Source: Agapanthus africanus (taxonomy: Eukaryota > Streptophyta > Magnoliopsida > Asparagales > Amaryllidaceae). Taken from it: DNA of 64,000 nucleotides. The translations under genes were made by a program, and so were the position numbers. The stretch lies in the NCBI GenBank assembly GCA_030015575.1, contig JASDDO010000014.1, positions 163,589,911 through 163,653,910 on the forward strand. Reading direction: 5' to 3'. Below are positions 45,841-58,300 of the stretch, piece by piece. Positions within the stretch are counted from its first letter, which is position 1; each line of letters starts with the position of its first letter. The notes under the pieces were generated by a model. It saw only the letters and a program-made list of their open reading frames with translations, had not been told where the DNA came from and made no database searches.

Positions 45841-47985
45841 TTAAGAAGGCGGGGCTTTCAATAGATTGGCAACCCGCTCAGTTTCTTCCCGCAGCTCCTC
45901 CTTTCGTGCCACTACTGCAGCTAGCCTCGCTTCGACTTGAGCCCATTATTACAAACATGATGAAAGCTTCTTAGCGATTTCCTACTTTGCAACCTCGCAA
46001 TCTCGCATGCCCCGCTCGGTAAAGGAGAGGTTCTGCCTCAGCGCCAGTCTATAAGAAATGCATTGTTGGAGGTTTTAAAAAATAACTCGCAGTTGCGCGG
46101 CATTCGCTTCGACCTGGGCTCGCAATCGGCTGGATTCATCAAAAGCTGTTTCATGCTCCTTTTGCTTCAAGGCCAACCTTTGCTCAAAGTATTGAATAGA
46201 ATCGGCACATTGCTCGATCCACGCGATCAGTTGAGCCTTCGAGATTAATATTTCAGGAGTGAGACGCTTGATTTCAATCTCATGCAGACAAGTCTCGATC
46301 CGCTTACAATAATAAACCCAAAGGCCGACGAAATCTTCATTGTGAAAATTCACAAGCGTCGCCAGTATCGGGTTGAGCTCGTCAGCAAAATCAGCGGCAG
46401 AAGTAAGAGCTTCAACGTTATGATCTTCAATGAATTCACTCAATATTCACCTTCTATTCACCGCACCCCTGAAAGATTGATGCTTAGCAAAGGGCCCTAC
46501 GGGCATGGAAATGCGAGACTCAAAGGAGATGTAGCTGCTGCAGAATAAATCAAGCACAAAGAAGGGTCAGATTTCAACCTAAAAAAATAAAGGAGAATGC
46601 TGATGGACGAGATCTACCATACTAGTGGTCAAAAAGCGGCAGGGCAGGGAGCACAGGAGCTCGGTTATTCGTTCGCTCTCTCCATCGAGCTGTGATACTG
46701 TGGTCAATACAAGGAAAGCTTAGTAATAGGAAATTTACCCGTAAAAGGATGAAATAAAAGGAGAAAAATATATTAACCAACGCCTGAAGGGGGAACGCAT
46801 TCCGATTGGAAGGCGAAGTATAGGCTTAACATCTGGTGTAAGCAGTCAAAAAGCACTCCTGCAGGATTGCAATAATATATGGTTAATATAAGAAAACAGT
46901 GTATACACTTAAACAAGAAATGAGAGAACTTTACCTTCCGTCATTAAACCTGAAGGAACTCAGGGGGACACAGAAGAGAGGGGTGGAGCAGTAACAATCG
47001 CGGCCACGGCTGACAACGATGCTTCAATCAGCACAGCGCCGGACTCTACCACGCCTGTATTCAGAATAAAGGAAATATCAGCAGAAATGTTTGATGGGAT
47101 TGAGAAACCAAAAGTAATGGCTCGAGGTATACCTGATGGGGCGGAAGTCATAACAGGGTATGGAGCATCACTAGCCTCAACGGCTTCCTCAGTTTCCATA
47201 ATCATCGAGAATGTGCATTCGGCATCCACACATTCGTCCCCTGAATCAATAAGGGTCGTCGTAATGCTTGCATCACCTACCGATATCGTGGATCCACGGG
47301 GGGAGGAAGCGGCAATCGGAACAGTCCCATATTCGAAAGGGAGGCCTGATACTCCAGGCACTTCGAGGCTGGCACTTCGCCCGCCGCGTCACCACCTGAA
47401 CTCAACCCAGTTAAAAAAAACAAGAATGTTATAATTCAAAAAAACTGCTATCAGGGGTTGTGCACTATTTTACCTTGAAGCGACCGCTCGGCCTCTTCGC
47501 GAGCCACACGCACAATTTGCCTATGAGATGTGGACAGGACAGAAGGAGCGTCCTCCATGCAAACATCAGAAGGTCGAGCATCGCTCGAGCCCACGTCTGC
47601 GGCCAGATTTGCCTGACACTCCCTTGCGACATGCTTTTTGCGCTTCCTCTCAGGCTTGGCTGTACGAACGAATCTCCACAGGACCTCCAACAGAAGAGCG
47701 GCGTCATCCAGATCAGGCTCGGCCTCGGGACATACTATAACATCCGTCATCGGCTGCTTCAGCGACGCTTCACGTGGCGGCCCGGGAAGGCCTTCCGCCA
47801 TAACCGGTGGCCCTGAAGACTTACACACCACCACCCGAGATTGGCATTGTACTTGGAACAACATGGGCTGCCGTGGTTCTTGTAACAGGAAGAGGAAAGG
47901 AGTCAAATTGTGAATAAAATAAACTAAATATATAAAGGCGTCGTGAAACAAATCATACCAAGACCTATGGAAGCGTGAAGCCTCT
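45841..47985 (-). pseudogene. T1 antisense gene remnant with candidate introns
   Basis: The strand opposite gag-pol holds open stretches (46075-46443, 46960-47361, 47451-47985). Five GT...AG intervals of similar size bound them: 47879-47958, 47396-47473, 46859-46934, 46698-46777 and 46538-46617 (76-80 bp). Clear 3' sites include TTGACCACAG, TTATTCTGCAG and AATCCTGCAG. The last part is helical and charged, probably coiled coil (E-E-L-R-E-E-T-E-R-V-A-N-L-L), ending in a stop at 45843-45841. AATAAA lies about 60 bases beyond (45783-45778). Antisense ORFs at this place are known in Tat-lineage elements. No named family is recognised; it could be a captured host gene fragment. Confidence 0.55.
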
Positions 47986-50874
47986 TGTAGCACCCTAGTT
48001 AATTTATACCATATTCAATTTGATTATTTCCTTTATCTTGCGGTTATTTCTTGATTTTATTTGTTTTGGGTACGAATAATGTATTTGGTATCTGTGTTTG
48101 TATCCGACCCGACCCACATGTTTGAAACCCATCTTGATTCTTGATTACGACATATCCTTACTAGTACAGAGGATCCGTGCACACATTTATGCTCTATATA
48201 CCTGTATCATGCATTTAGCATATGCATATATTTTATATAATACAAATATAACAAATATAATATTTTAAATACTTATCATGGCCTGCATCATACCATATGC
48301 CCTATGGTTGCATCCAGACATCGTTTTAACTTCTTGTTTGTTGTAACGGACTCGTTTGGATCGCTACGTGCATTTATGTGTATCCATTCTTGGGGGTGTG
48401 CATTTTCTGTAACCGAACATTGCATTATGTTTTTGGTTGATATGTATATTATCCGTATAATAAAACTAGATTTTTAGACACAATCCGGGTATTTTTCGGA
48501 GTATTTTTGTATTAGCCTTAAAATCCTATAATATATATTATTATATTCTTTATATTATAAACTGTTATTATATTTTTATAATCCTAATCTAAATCACTCT
48601 CTCTCTATCTCCTAACTCTCTCTATCCTACCTCTCTCTCTCTCATCCGTATCTCTCTCTCTTCCTTTCTCACCCTCTATCTGTCTCTCTCCTCTACATAC
48701 ATGCATACATGTGTGTGTGTGTATTATTTTTAAAACTTAATCCTTACAAACCCAGCAGCCCTCTCTCTCTCCCCTCTTCATCTCTTTTCCCCGAGCTCAG
48801 CCCTCGCGAAAACCCTAACCCACGCACCTCGCCACCGCCATCGCTACCACCGCCGACCCCCTCGTCTATGCGTCCCCGTCATCATCACCTCCCCCTCCTC
48901 CACTCTTCATCCTTGCCACCCCTGCACCAACATCCCCGCAACGAACCCATCACCGAGCACCCACGCCGAACCCAGCCTCCACCTTCGCCCTCGTCCTTTT
49001 GGCATCACCACCTTCACCTGCATCCCCTCACCACCTCCTCGTCATCCCCATCTCCATCACCTCCCTCTTCCTCTCCCCTCTCTCCAACCCTGACGAGAAC
49101 CCATCACCCAACACCCTAACCCACGCCTGCAACTCACCGCCGAACACCACCCCGACCTCACCCCATTCTCCTCTCCTCCTCTCCTCTCCCGAGCATCCCC
49201 GACAACACCTCCAAACCCTGACTCACTCACTGCACAAGAACCCGACCCAACAACCGCAACTCGACGAGACCCCTGCATACCCCCATCGCCGGAAAACCCA
49301 CGACCTCATTGTCACCCCCTCGCTTCCTTGTCTCTGACTCCAAGACAGAGCACCAAACCCCAGACAACCTTCTTCTTCTTCTTCTTCTTCTTCTTCTTCT
49401 TCTTCTACTTCTTATTCTCTTTTCTTTTCTTGATTCTTGCTTTTCTGGTGATCGCCGGAGTCGCGCACGTCGTATACGATCCAGACGAAACATACCATCA
49501 CCACAGTACCACCACAATACCAAAATCATACCATCACCACTTCCATGTCACGACCGTGCCACCACCAGATCACGATCGTGCCTCCACCAGACTATGCACC
49601 AGATCACGACCGTGCCACCACCAGACCACAACCAGACCATGCACCAGATCGCGACCAGACCACCACCAGACCATACACCGTACCCAGACCATGTCATGAC
49701 CATGTCATCACTGTATCCAGACCGTATCACGCCATGTGCCCTGCTCCTGTGCCACGCCATGCCCGTTTCGTGCTCAGCTCATGCCACTTGTGTGCCACCA
49801 TCGCATCAGTCCCGTGTCACCGCAAGGCCCAGCACCGTGTCGTACCATTTCACTCACCGTGTCGTGTCATGTTGTGTCGCACCAAGCCACCTGCACATCG
49901 ACCGTTGTTTCCGAGGCAAGTTTATCTTGCTACATGCTATGCTACTATATTTACATCCATATGAATAAAAATATTACATGTAGTTTAATTGTGCATCCTA
50001 TGTTACAGTTTTACCGTTTTACGATACCTTTACGTATCCATACTGTCTATTGCATATCTAGTTGCATGTTGGAACACCCGGATGTCATTTCACTATTATA
50101 TTATCATGCCATGTTATCTAACTTGCATCATAAGTAGTCATGGATATATATATAGGTTATTACAGATAGACACATGTGCATCCTGACATCAAAACTATTT
50201 ACTGAGATCCCGATATCGTTTACAGTTTTACTTTGGGTATCCGTTTGATACATATGCATAACATAACATGCCCTGATATACTACTTGACTTGATACTTGA
50301 TCTTGTTACTAATGCTGACAATCCTGACTTGTTGTCCTGACGGACGTAACATGTTGTCTACATAGACAAAATATATACTTGCTTGATCCTGTGTTGGCAT
50401 TAGTTCCATATTATCAATACCTGACTTGAACACATAACCTTGGGGGTAAGGGAAAATCAATAATGAAACCTGACTTATAACTCGACAGTTCAATACTAAT
50501 ACTGATCAGTCTTTACGGGCTAGGCCAGCCCCGGGATGATGCTGCTGACACCATTCATCTGTACATGTTATCTGTTTACTGCCTAGCGGCACGTCTCGGA
50601 TTCGGCCCGAAAGTCTTCACCGTAGTCCCGGGCATGCACGGGATACTATTGAGTTACATCGACGATTCTATTAAATTGATTTCAAAAACTTTAGAGTAGA
50701 TAACCCAGTAGCACAGTTTAGATTACCCATCGCACTTCACAGACATATACACACTTCACTGTTTATATTCATGTTGTTGATTTATATTCATGCCTGCATA
50801 TCTAGTTACATCCCGGTTATTACTATTGCTTGATATTATGACGCACTGATGTCTGGGTTTTGCATGGCCCAGTT
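47986..50874 (+). mobile_element. C 5' LTR, first part
   Basis: Begins TGTAGCACCCTAG and matches the 3' LTR from 60624. It contains CT-rich microsatellite near 48595-48690, a Pro/Ser/His-codon-like C-rich stretch (48750-49330), a (CTT)n run (49372-49408) and a CCAGACCATGCACC minisatellite. Long open frames here are low-complexity and occur in both LTRs; I do not call a gene. Confidence 0.88.
49545..49730 (+). repeat. Minisatellite in the C LTR
   Basis: Degenerate ~15-bp units built from CCACCACCAGA, CCATGCACCAGATC and GCGACCAGAC. The counterpart in the 3' LTR is about 62690-62900, with different copy order and number. Confidence 0.7.
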
Positions 50875-53768
50875 TGTAACAACCCTAAACTTACTGTACA
50901 ACTTTCTGTACAATTTTTTCAAAAATACAGAAAGGGGTACTTTTGCCCAAGCATAAGTTATAAATTTGTTTTTCTTTTTAATAGCAAGAAGGAGCTTGTA
51001 GCTCATTGGTAAGACCTTGCACTACTGATCCAAAGCACCAGAATTCAAATCCCATCACCCACATTATTTTTTTATATTGTTTTCTTTTAAATTTTTAGAA
51101 TCCCAAGAGTCTACACGTGCATAACTCGTAAAAACCAAAAGTCACATGTAAAACAAACGAGCCCAGGGGGTAGACCAAAGTTGATGGACACATGACGACG
51201 GCGACCCGGCCCGACTCGGCCGACTCGGGCCGGCGGCGCCGGTCGGACCGAGTCGGATCGCTGATATTCCTTCATAAAAGTTGTGTCTCTTTTCCTTCTT
51301 GAAACCCCTGTCATGTTTAATTTTTCTGAATTATTACAGAGAATTAAAAATCCCATTAAAACTCTTTTTAATACAAAATTTAATACATTTTTCTTTCACA
51401 CCCTTTTATCTATCCTAACCCTAGTTTTTCCTATAAATATCACCCATAAACACACCCCCTCACTCACAAATTCTGTCCAAACTCTCAAGAAAACTCTCTA
51501 AGATTTTTGTGTACAAGTAGAGTTAGCGAAGGGCGAAACTCCGGCGAAATTCCGACGACGACCTTAGGAGTTCCCGGCGACGAAACGATGCACCGGAACC
51601 TACTTCCACTCCCCCTTCCTATCCTCTAAACCAAAAGCCAGTAAGTCCCTCCTCCCTCTCCTCTTTTCTATTCTTAAAACACGTATTTCTAAAACCCGAC
51701 GGAATCGGAGTTAATCCGACTTCCAACTCGGTTCTTCTTAAAAATTCCACCTTTTTTCTTAAATACAAACATACTAAACCCTTACATCTTGACTATTAAA
51801 CATTAAAAAAATATCATGAATAAGTTTCATAGAAAAACATTTCATATTGTAATTTTTATCGTACTTTTTCAGTAAAATACCATGTAGTTTAGTTTCGATA
51901 TTAAAACATCATATTTCTTGCTATACCTTTAAATAGATCACGAGATAATGACCTACCTCCTCACAACACTCATATGAAATATAGCACGATACCTTTCGGG
52001 AATATAGAATACGGGAATACGAATTTACAATTAAATACCTTTAACTTATAAAAACCATTTTCTACAAGATTACGTATTTTTAAACAAATCTTTCCAAAGT
52101 GTCGCTACAACCCATTTGGGGAACCCGTTCGGGATAGTGCGCACACTTCGTACATCCTCGGGCTTAGCAGTGCGAGATGCAGACCTCCGCAAGGAGCATT
52201 CGATCTCGAAAGATTTAAAATACAAATATTTTAAGAAAATGTGATTTTTAGATAAATAATAAATTTAATTATTTTATAAATATTGATATATGTATTATCA
52301 AAACATCTATTTTTGATATATTATAAATATTCCAACTTTTCTAAATCAAAAAGAATCATTTTACATGAAAATACCATGCAATTACATACAAGTTCAATGC
52401 TTTACAATTAAATACCATGTATTATGGAAAATAGGGTTTATTCACTAGAAATGTCACAATGATAAAATATATATCTATGAAAACTCTAAAGACGATAATT
52501 AAATACTTGAGGTGTATTTTGAAAATTATACAAAATTATTTTTACATAAAACCCCCTCAAGTTTTATAAATTACAATACGGACCCTAGTAAATATAGGTT
52601 TAAGCGGGACCAGTCTCTTGAGCCTCAGGGAGCCGGAGATATGGGTGCTTGCCTAATTAAGGTAGACAACTTAACAAATGGTGTTATCAACACGGTAATC
52701 ATCTTTGAAAAAGACACAAATCCTGCCGTCCATGTGCAGCGGTTACCGATAACACTAAAATCTAATTCAGGATTTCAATTTCTTTTCTAATTGTTCTGAC
52801 TCAGACTGAGTCTCATTATAATTAATCTGACTTGAATATGATTCAAGTACAAACTACAATTCAATATGATTTCATGAATCCATATAATCAATCTGTTCAA
52901 ATTATTCAATCTATATTGACTGAACCGAACCATGGGTATACTTCCATTTACATGATTCTCCAGTCACATCCATGATTCTCCAGTTACATCCATTTACTGA
53001 TATCATGGTTTCGGTAAGTCATCCAATTATACAATCTATATTATAAGACAATACAAGTTGTAATACAATACAAACAATACAATCAAGACATCGCGGGGTT
53101 TATAAATAGGTAGACTGGTACAGAATATGTTAAAAGTGGCACGAGGTGGTCACTTAAGACGTAATTACATCTATGCCGTTGTTCCGTGGTATTGTCGACG
53201 GAGCCTTGTATTCCATTTGCCTTTAGTCTCTGACATATAGAGACTCCTCTCGTATACACTGGCATCTTCTATACCAAGCTACAAACAACAGCGTTAACAC
53301 TACATACAACTTTAAAAGCTACTCTCTCTCTCTTAATCTCTGTCTATTCTACTTCTCCCTTCTCTTTGGGACTTACCGAGCGATTGTTCGCTGACGACAT
53401 TCCTTCTCTTTCTTCTTTGGAATGTTGGCAGGTGATTCGGACCTTCAAGAGATCGAGCCCAGTGCCGAAGACTTGGACCAGTTTACTGAAGATCCCAAGC
53501 TGTAGTTTCACTTATACTTTTTCTTTTACATTCTGTATTTTCCTTTTCTGTTATGCCACTGTTTAGGCATTTTTTTCATTCAGATGTATTTACTTTTCCA
53601 TGCATTGTACAAAAAAATGTTAATAAATACAGTTGATGTTCATTACATTTTTCTCTTGTGTATATTTCTTTTATATTGCTTAGTTACGCTTAGCGTATTT
53701 GCTTCTAAGTAAATACGTAGCGGCCTCGTCGCGTCCTCTACCCGTATACTGGGAAACGGGGCGTGACA
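50875..53768 (+). mobile_element. B: solo LTR of the F family inside the C 5' LTR
   Basis: 2894 bp, TGTAACAACCC...GGGGCGTGACA, with perfect TSD CAGTT (50870-50874 and 53769-53773). It has the tRNA-like block at 50999-51052, TATA-like CTATAAATAT at 51431, and the terminal hairpin TTTGCTTCTAAGTAAA near 53698. A 92-codon open stretch (52512-52790) overlaps the conserved middle block shared with A. Confidence 0.92.
50999..51052 (+). promoter_or_regulatory. tRNA-like box A/box B sequence in B
   Basis: TAGCTCATTGG at 50999 and GAATTCAAATCC at 51041. Spacing as in the other family members; box B is weaker than in F. Confidence 0.5.
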
Positions 53769-53773
53769 CAGTT

Positions 53774-54136
53774 CCTCTATCTCTATCGTAGGCTGAACAG
53801 GAGTATTTTAGCCATCAAGACTAGCAGTGAGGATTGTGTTTAATGTTGTTTAGTCTAGTTATTTTTTCCACGGCTTTTATTTCTTGATGTGAGCCCGTAT
53901 TGGGACGTACTTTCAGATGTTGTTATTTATTGGATTCATCATTTCCGCTTATATTTTTTCTTCGCTCTTTTATTCTGGCAATTGGACATGTTTTAGATTG
54001 ATTTTATATTTTACTGTTCTTGATGTCCTATAGACAGCCGTAATGTGACTGTGGAGGGATGATTCCTATCCATAGGTAGTATGGTTGGCTCTGTCACGTG
54101 CCGTAGTTAGCGCACTCTGGGAAGCGAGGCGTGACA
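53774..54136 (+). mobile_element. C 5' LTR, second part
   Basis: Continues the 5' LTR after solo LTR B and ends GGGAAGCGAGGCGTGACA. Ends and style resemble other chromovirus LTRs in the window, but the sequence is otherwise distinct from the F family. Confidence 0.82.
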
Positions 54137-54145
54137 AGATTTGTT

Positions 54146-54157
54146 TGGTATCAAAAC
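54146..54157 (+). other. C primer-binding site
   Basis: TGGTATCAAAAC matches the plant initiator-Met tRNA site TGGTATCAGAGC at 10 of 12 bases, 10 bases after the LTR end, as usual for chromoviruses. Confidence 0.75.
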
Positions 54158-54800
54158 ACATAGGATTTAGGATTAATCGGGTTTAGTTCTTTTATAGTTG
54201 GGTATTGAACCCAATACACTAAGCAGGAAACCCGGAATTAGGAATATGTCCTACCACATTATTGTCTTGTCATTCAAATTCTTGAATCTTATCTTTCCCT
54301 TAATGACTTTGCATCTCAACTTGGAATCCTCCTGATTCCTTATTGTTTCTCATTTCCTATTCCTTCGATTCTGATAGTAGGATTGGGGCTACTTGAATGA
54401 AGTTATATGATTGTAACTATGTACCGTGGCATGGTTATAATGCGGTACTCTGTTTTGGTAACCTGAAGTTCTATTTCGATTCATTTTCTTAACTTATGGT
54501 CGTTGAATTACCTTGTTTCCTCTTAGCGTCATTGCTTACAAGTTTATATCTTATCGCGAGCTTAAATCCGGCAACCATGTTATATCTTTCCCTTGTCCCG
54601 TAGTGACCAATCCGTTTGTGTTTCGAAGAAAAGGAGAAACATAGGAGAAGCTTTTGATTGCAGTAGTACAGACTGCTTCAAGACCGTTCAGATGCGGGAT
54701 GTTTCGAAGAGTTCTGATGAACCCGCTTCAAATTATCAGAGTAACGCAGCGGAAGAGCGGTGGCCTGATAACCACAAGTCTTAGAATAAACTTGCAAATT
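54158..54800 (+). other. C leader, no recognisable gag or protease
   Basis: AT-rich sequence between the primer-binding site and the RT remnant. Short open frames show no zinc knuckle or D-T-G motif. Probably leader plus decayed internal sequence. Confidence 0.5.
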
Positions 54801-55488
54801 CATGATGAAGGAAATCGTTTACTGAATGGTGAAGTTCGTAAACAAGTTGCAGATAAAGCGCTGATAGCAGTTCGGGATTTCATAGATGTGTTCAAGAACA
54901 TCTCGGGTTTACCAAAACGAGATGTGGAGTTCATGATTGATCTTATTCCTGGAGCAGCGCCGATTTCAAAGGCGTATTATCCGATGGCACCGATGGAACC
55001 AGAAGAGATAAAGAAATAGGTCTCCGAATTACTAGAGAAGGGTTGGATTCACAGCAGCAATTCACCCTGGGGAGCTCCAGTTCTTCTAGTCAAGAAGAAA
55101 AATGGCATGCGGAGGATGTGCATCGACTATCGAGAATTATATCGGGTGACTATTAAGAACAGGTACCCGATCCATCGAATCGGAGAATTATTCGATCAAC
55201 TCAGTGGCGCGAGAGTATTTTCGAAGCTGGATCTGCGATCCGGATATCATTAAGTTCGGGTGAAATTAGAAGATATTTGCAAGACAGTGTTCCGAACTCG
55301 ATATGGGCATTACGAGTACTCAGTGATGCCATTCGGTGTCACGAACACACCGGCTATATTTATGGACTTGATGAACCGAATCTTTTCACCGTATTTGAAC
55401 CAGTTCGTAGTAGTGTTTATTGATGACATTCTGGTCTATTCGAGGAGCAAAGAAGAACATGCAGAACACTTGAGAATCACACTGCAAA
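54801..55488 (+). pseudogene. C reverse transcriptase remnant, N-terminal part
   Basis: Blocks visible: [61 protein letters not shown], and the catalytic F-I-D-D-I-L-V-Y-S (about 55420). It stops where solo LTR A begins. Broken fossil. Confidence 0.85.
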
Positions 55489-58295
55489 TGTAACAACTCC
55501 AATTTCAATGTACCGAAAATTCATTTAAAATTAATGTACAATTGGGGTATTTGCAATCCTGTGAATACTATAAGAATTTGTTTTGATTTTGAACAGCAAG
55601 AAAACACTTGTAGCTCACTGGTAAAGCCTTGCACTGTTGTTATAAAGCACCCGAGTTCAAATCTCATCAGCCACACTATCTTTTTGTTTTATTTTCTTTT
55701 AAACTTTTTAGAATCCCAAGATTCTACACGTGCACAATACGTAAAACCAAGAGTTACAAATAATTTAAATATGTGCGCTGTGGAATATCAATCGACCCTG
55801 ACATGTGGCACCAAACTCACCCCCACCCGTCGGTACAAAACCGGCGACACAGGTAAAAAGCCCGGCGCCGCCGGTCTCCCCCATCCCTATTGCTCCCATA
55901 TTTAAACCCCTGCAACCCTTCAGCTACCCCACTCCTTTCACACTGCTTGTTTTCTCTGTATTCATACAAAGAACATTAAATCTCCTATTTACCCCAATTT
56001 TATTACAAATTTTAATGCACCCATTCACTACCCTAAACCCTAGCTTTTCCTACAAATACCACCCCTCATTCCACACTTCCTCGCTCACAAATCCCTGCCA
56101 AAACTCTCAAGAATTCCCAAGTCTTTATATTGTGCAAGTGGAGTTAGCAAAGGGCGAAACTCCGACGAAGTTCCGGCGACGATACGAGGAATTTCCGGCA
56201 ACGAAACGAAGCACCGACGTATCCTATACTGTCTTCTACCTCCCCCCTCTCATCAAAGCCAGTAAGTCCCATCTCTTCTCTCGCCTTCATCTTTAAAAAG
56301 TTCCATTTCAAAAACCCGACGGAAGCGGAGTTAGTCCGACTTCCGATTCGGTTTTCTTTTTAAAACTACACTTTTCTTTAACAAGATAAAACCATATTCT
56401 CATATGTTGATTAATAAACATTAACAAACCCAATAAAACAAATTTCACATCAAAATAATCATTTTTGTAACATTTATCGCATTTTTACAAAAAATACCAC
56501 AAACTATTCATTTCGACATTATAACCTTTATTCCTTGCTATACCTTTAGATAGTTCACGGGGTAATGAACTACCTCATCACAACACATATCTCTATCATA
56601 GCACGATGAATTTTGGGACAATAGAGTATGGGAAATATGACTTACAAATAAATACCCTAAACTTACAAAACCGTTTTCTATAAAAAGGTTTATTAAACAT
56701 TTCCATGCAATTACGCCTCTACAACCCATTTTGTGGACCTCGTTCGGGATGGTGCGGACTATCACACATCCTCGGGCTTAGTAAAGCGAGATGCAGACCT
56801 CCGCAAAGGGTATTCGATCTCGATAGATACATTTTTCTTTAGAAAATGAGATTTCTATAAGAAAATAAATAAATTATTTTCATTAAATATGTATGTATCT
56901 ATTATCAAAATATCTATTTTAATTATATAAATATTCCAAGTTTTCTAAATCAAACGAATCACTATTACATGAAAATACCATCCAAATACAAAATTAGTAC
57001 AACATTTCAAGAAAATACCATATACTATCAAATTAGGTTCTATTCACTAGAAATTTCACATTTATAAAATATACATTTATGAAAACCCTAAAGACGATAA
57101 TTAAATACTTGAGGTGTATTTTGAAATTATGCCAAAACTATTTTACATAAAACCCCCTCAAGTTATAATAAATTACAATAAGGACCCTAGTAAACATAGG
57201 TTTAAGCGGGACCAGTCTTTTGAGCCTCAGGGAGGGGAAGATATGGGTGCTTGCCTCTTTAAAGTAGACAGTCTAACAAACGGTGTTATCAACACGGTAA
57301 TTGTCTTGGAAAAAGACACAAATCCTGCCGTCCATGTGCAGCAGTTACCGATAACATCAAAACAATCAGGATTTCAAGTTCTTAAAAATGTCTGACTCGG
57401 ACTGAGTCTCAATATAATCAATCTGACTTGAATATGATTCAAGTATAATATCCAATTCAATATGAATCTATATATTCAATCTATGCAATCTATTCAATCT
57501 ATACAACTTGACCGAACCGAACCATGGATATACTCCATTTATATGTTCATCCATTATATCCGTTCTATTACTAATATCATGGTGTCAGCAAGTCATCCAT
57601 ATACAATTTACAATACAATACAATACAATCAAGACATCGCAGGGTTTATAAGGGGTAGATTGGTACGGAAAGTGTTAAAAGTGGCACGAGACTGTAACCA
57701 TAATACACCTAACCTGAATCTCCATTGCCGTTGTACAGTGGCTGAACGGTTCCTTGTGCTCCGTATACTTTAGTCTCCGGAATAGTGGGACTCCTCTCGT
57801 ATACACTGTCATTTTCTGTACCAAGCTACAAACAACAGCGTTAACAATATAATATAACTTTAAAACTTACATTCTCCTTCTGTCTATTCTGTCTCTTCTT
57901 ACTTTTGGGACTTATCGAGCGATTGTTCGCTGACGACATTCATTTTCTTCTTTCTTTGGAATGTTGTCAGGTGGATCGGACCTTCTGGAGACAGAGCCCA
58001 CCAGCGAGGACTTGGATCAACTAGCTTTTGACCCGGAGCTCTAGTTACTTGTACATTTCATTTACATTTCTGTTATGCCATTGTTTAGGCATTTCTTCCA
58101 TTCCATGTACTTACTTTTCATTGTATTGTAAAAAAAAGAATGTTAATAAATAAAGTTGATGTTCAATTACATTTTTTGTCTCTTGTGTAATTTACTTTAT
58201 ATTGCTTAGATACGTTTAGCGTGTTTACTTCTGAGTAAATACGCCGTGTGACCCGTCGCGATCTCTGCCAGTACACTAGGAAGCGGGGCGTGACA
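55489..58295 (+). mobile_element. A: solo LTR of the F family inside the C RT
   Basis: 2807 bp, TGTAACAACTCC...GGGGCGTGACA, flanked by GCAAA (55484-55488) and TCAAA (58296-58300), a TSD with one difference. It carries the tRNA-like block, a CTACAAATACC TATA-like box near 56048, the middle block with a 93-codon open stretch (57114-57395) similar to that in B, and the terminal hairpin TTTACTTCTGAGTAAA near 58224. Confidence 0.9.
55610..55664 (+). promoter_or_regulatory. tRNA-like box A/box B sequence in A
   Basis: TAGCTCACTGG at 55611 and GAGTTCAAATCT at 55653, the same arrangement as in F, E and B. Confidence 0.52.
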
Positions 58296-58300
58296 TCAAA

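Larger units (their letters stand above)
1..47985 (+). mobile_element. T1: Tat-lineage Ty3/gypsy element, interrupted host of the nest
   Basis: Five collinear pieces (1-6825, 12992-13955, 35701-36398, 40967-41558, 44577-47985) read as one element when compared with the complete relative T2 (13956-35695). Order is gag, RT, RNase H, a second RNase H, integrase, then a long repeat-rich 3' region with an antisense gene. The window opens a few hundred bases inside its 5' end, by comparison with T2, so the 5' LTR lies upstream. The 3' LTR is not reached before chromovirus C begins at 47986. The archaeal-type second RNase H after RT-RNase H is the known hallmark of the Tat lineage. It is broken, with ten or more breaks besides the five insertions, and it is the oldest layer here. 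Confidence 0.9.

Noticed and set aside
48709-49968. Long Pro/Ser/His-rich open frames that look like a gene in the C LTR
   Set aside because: Low-complexity C-rich and minisatellite sequence, open in several frames at once, present in both LTRs of C (again at 61976-63290). No domain.
56033-56044. CCCTAAACCCTA telomere-like motif
   Set aside because: Fewer than two full repeats, inside a solo LTR upstream of its TATA-like box; AACCCTA-type strings are common in plant promoters.
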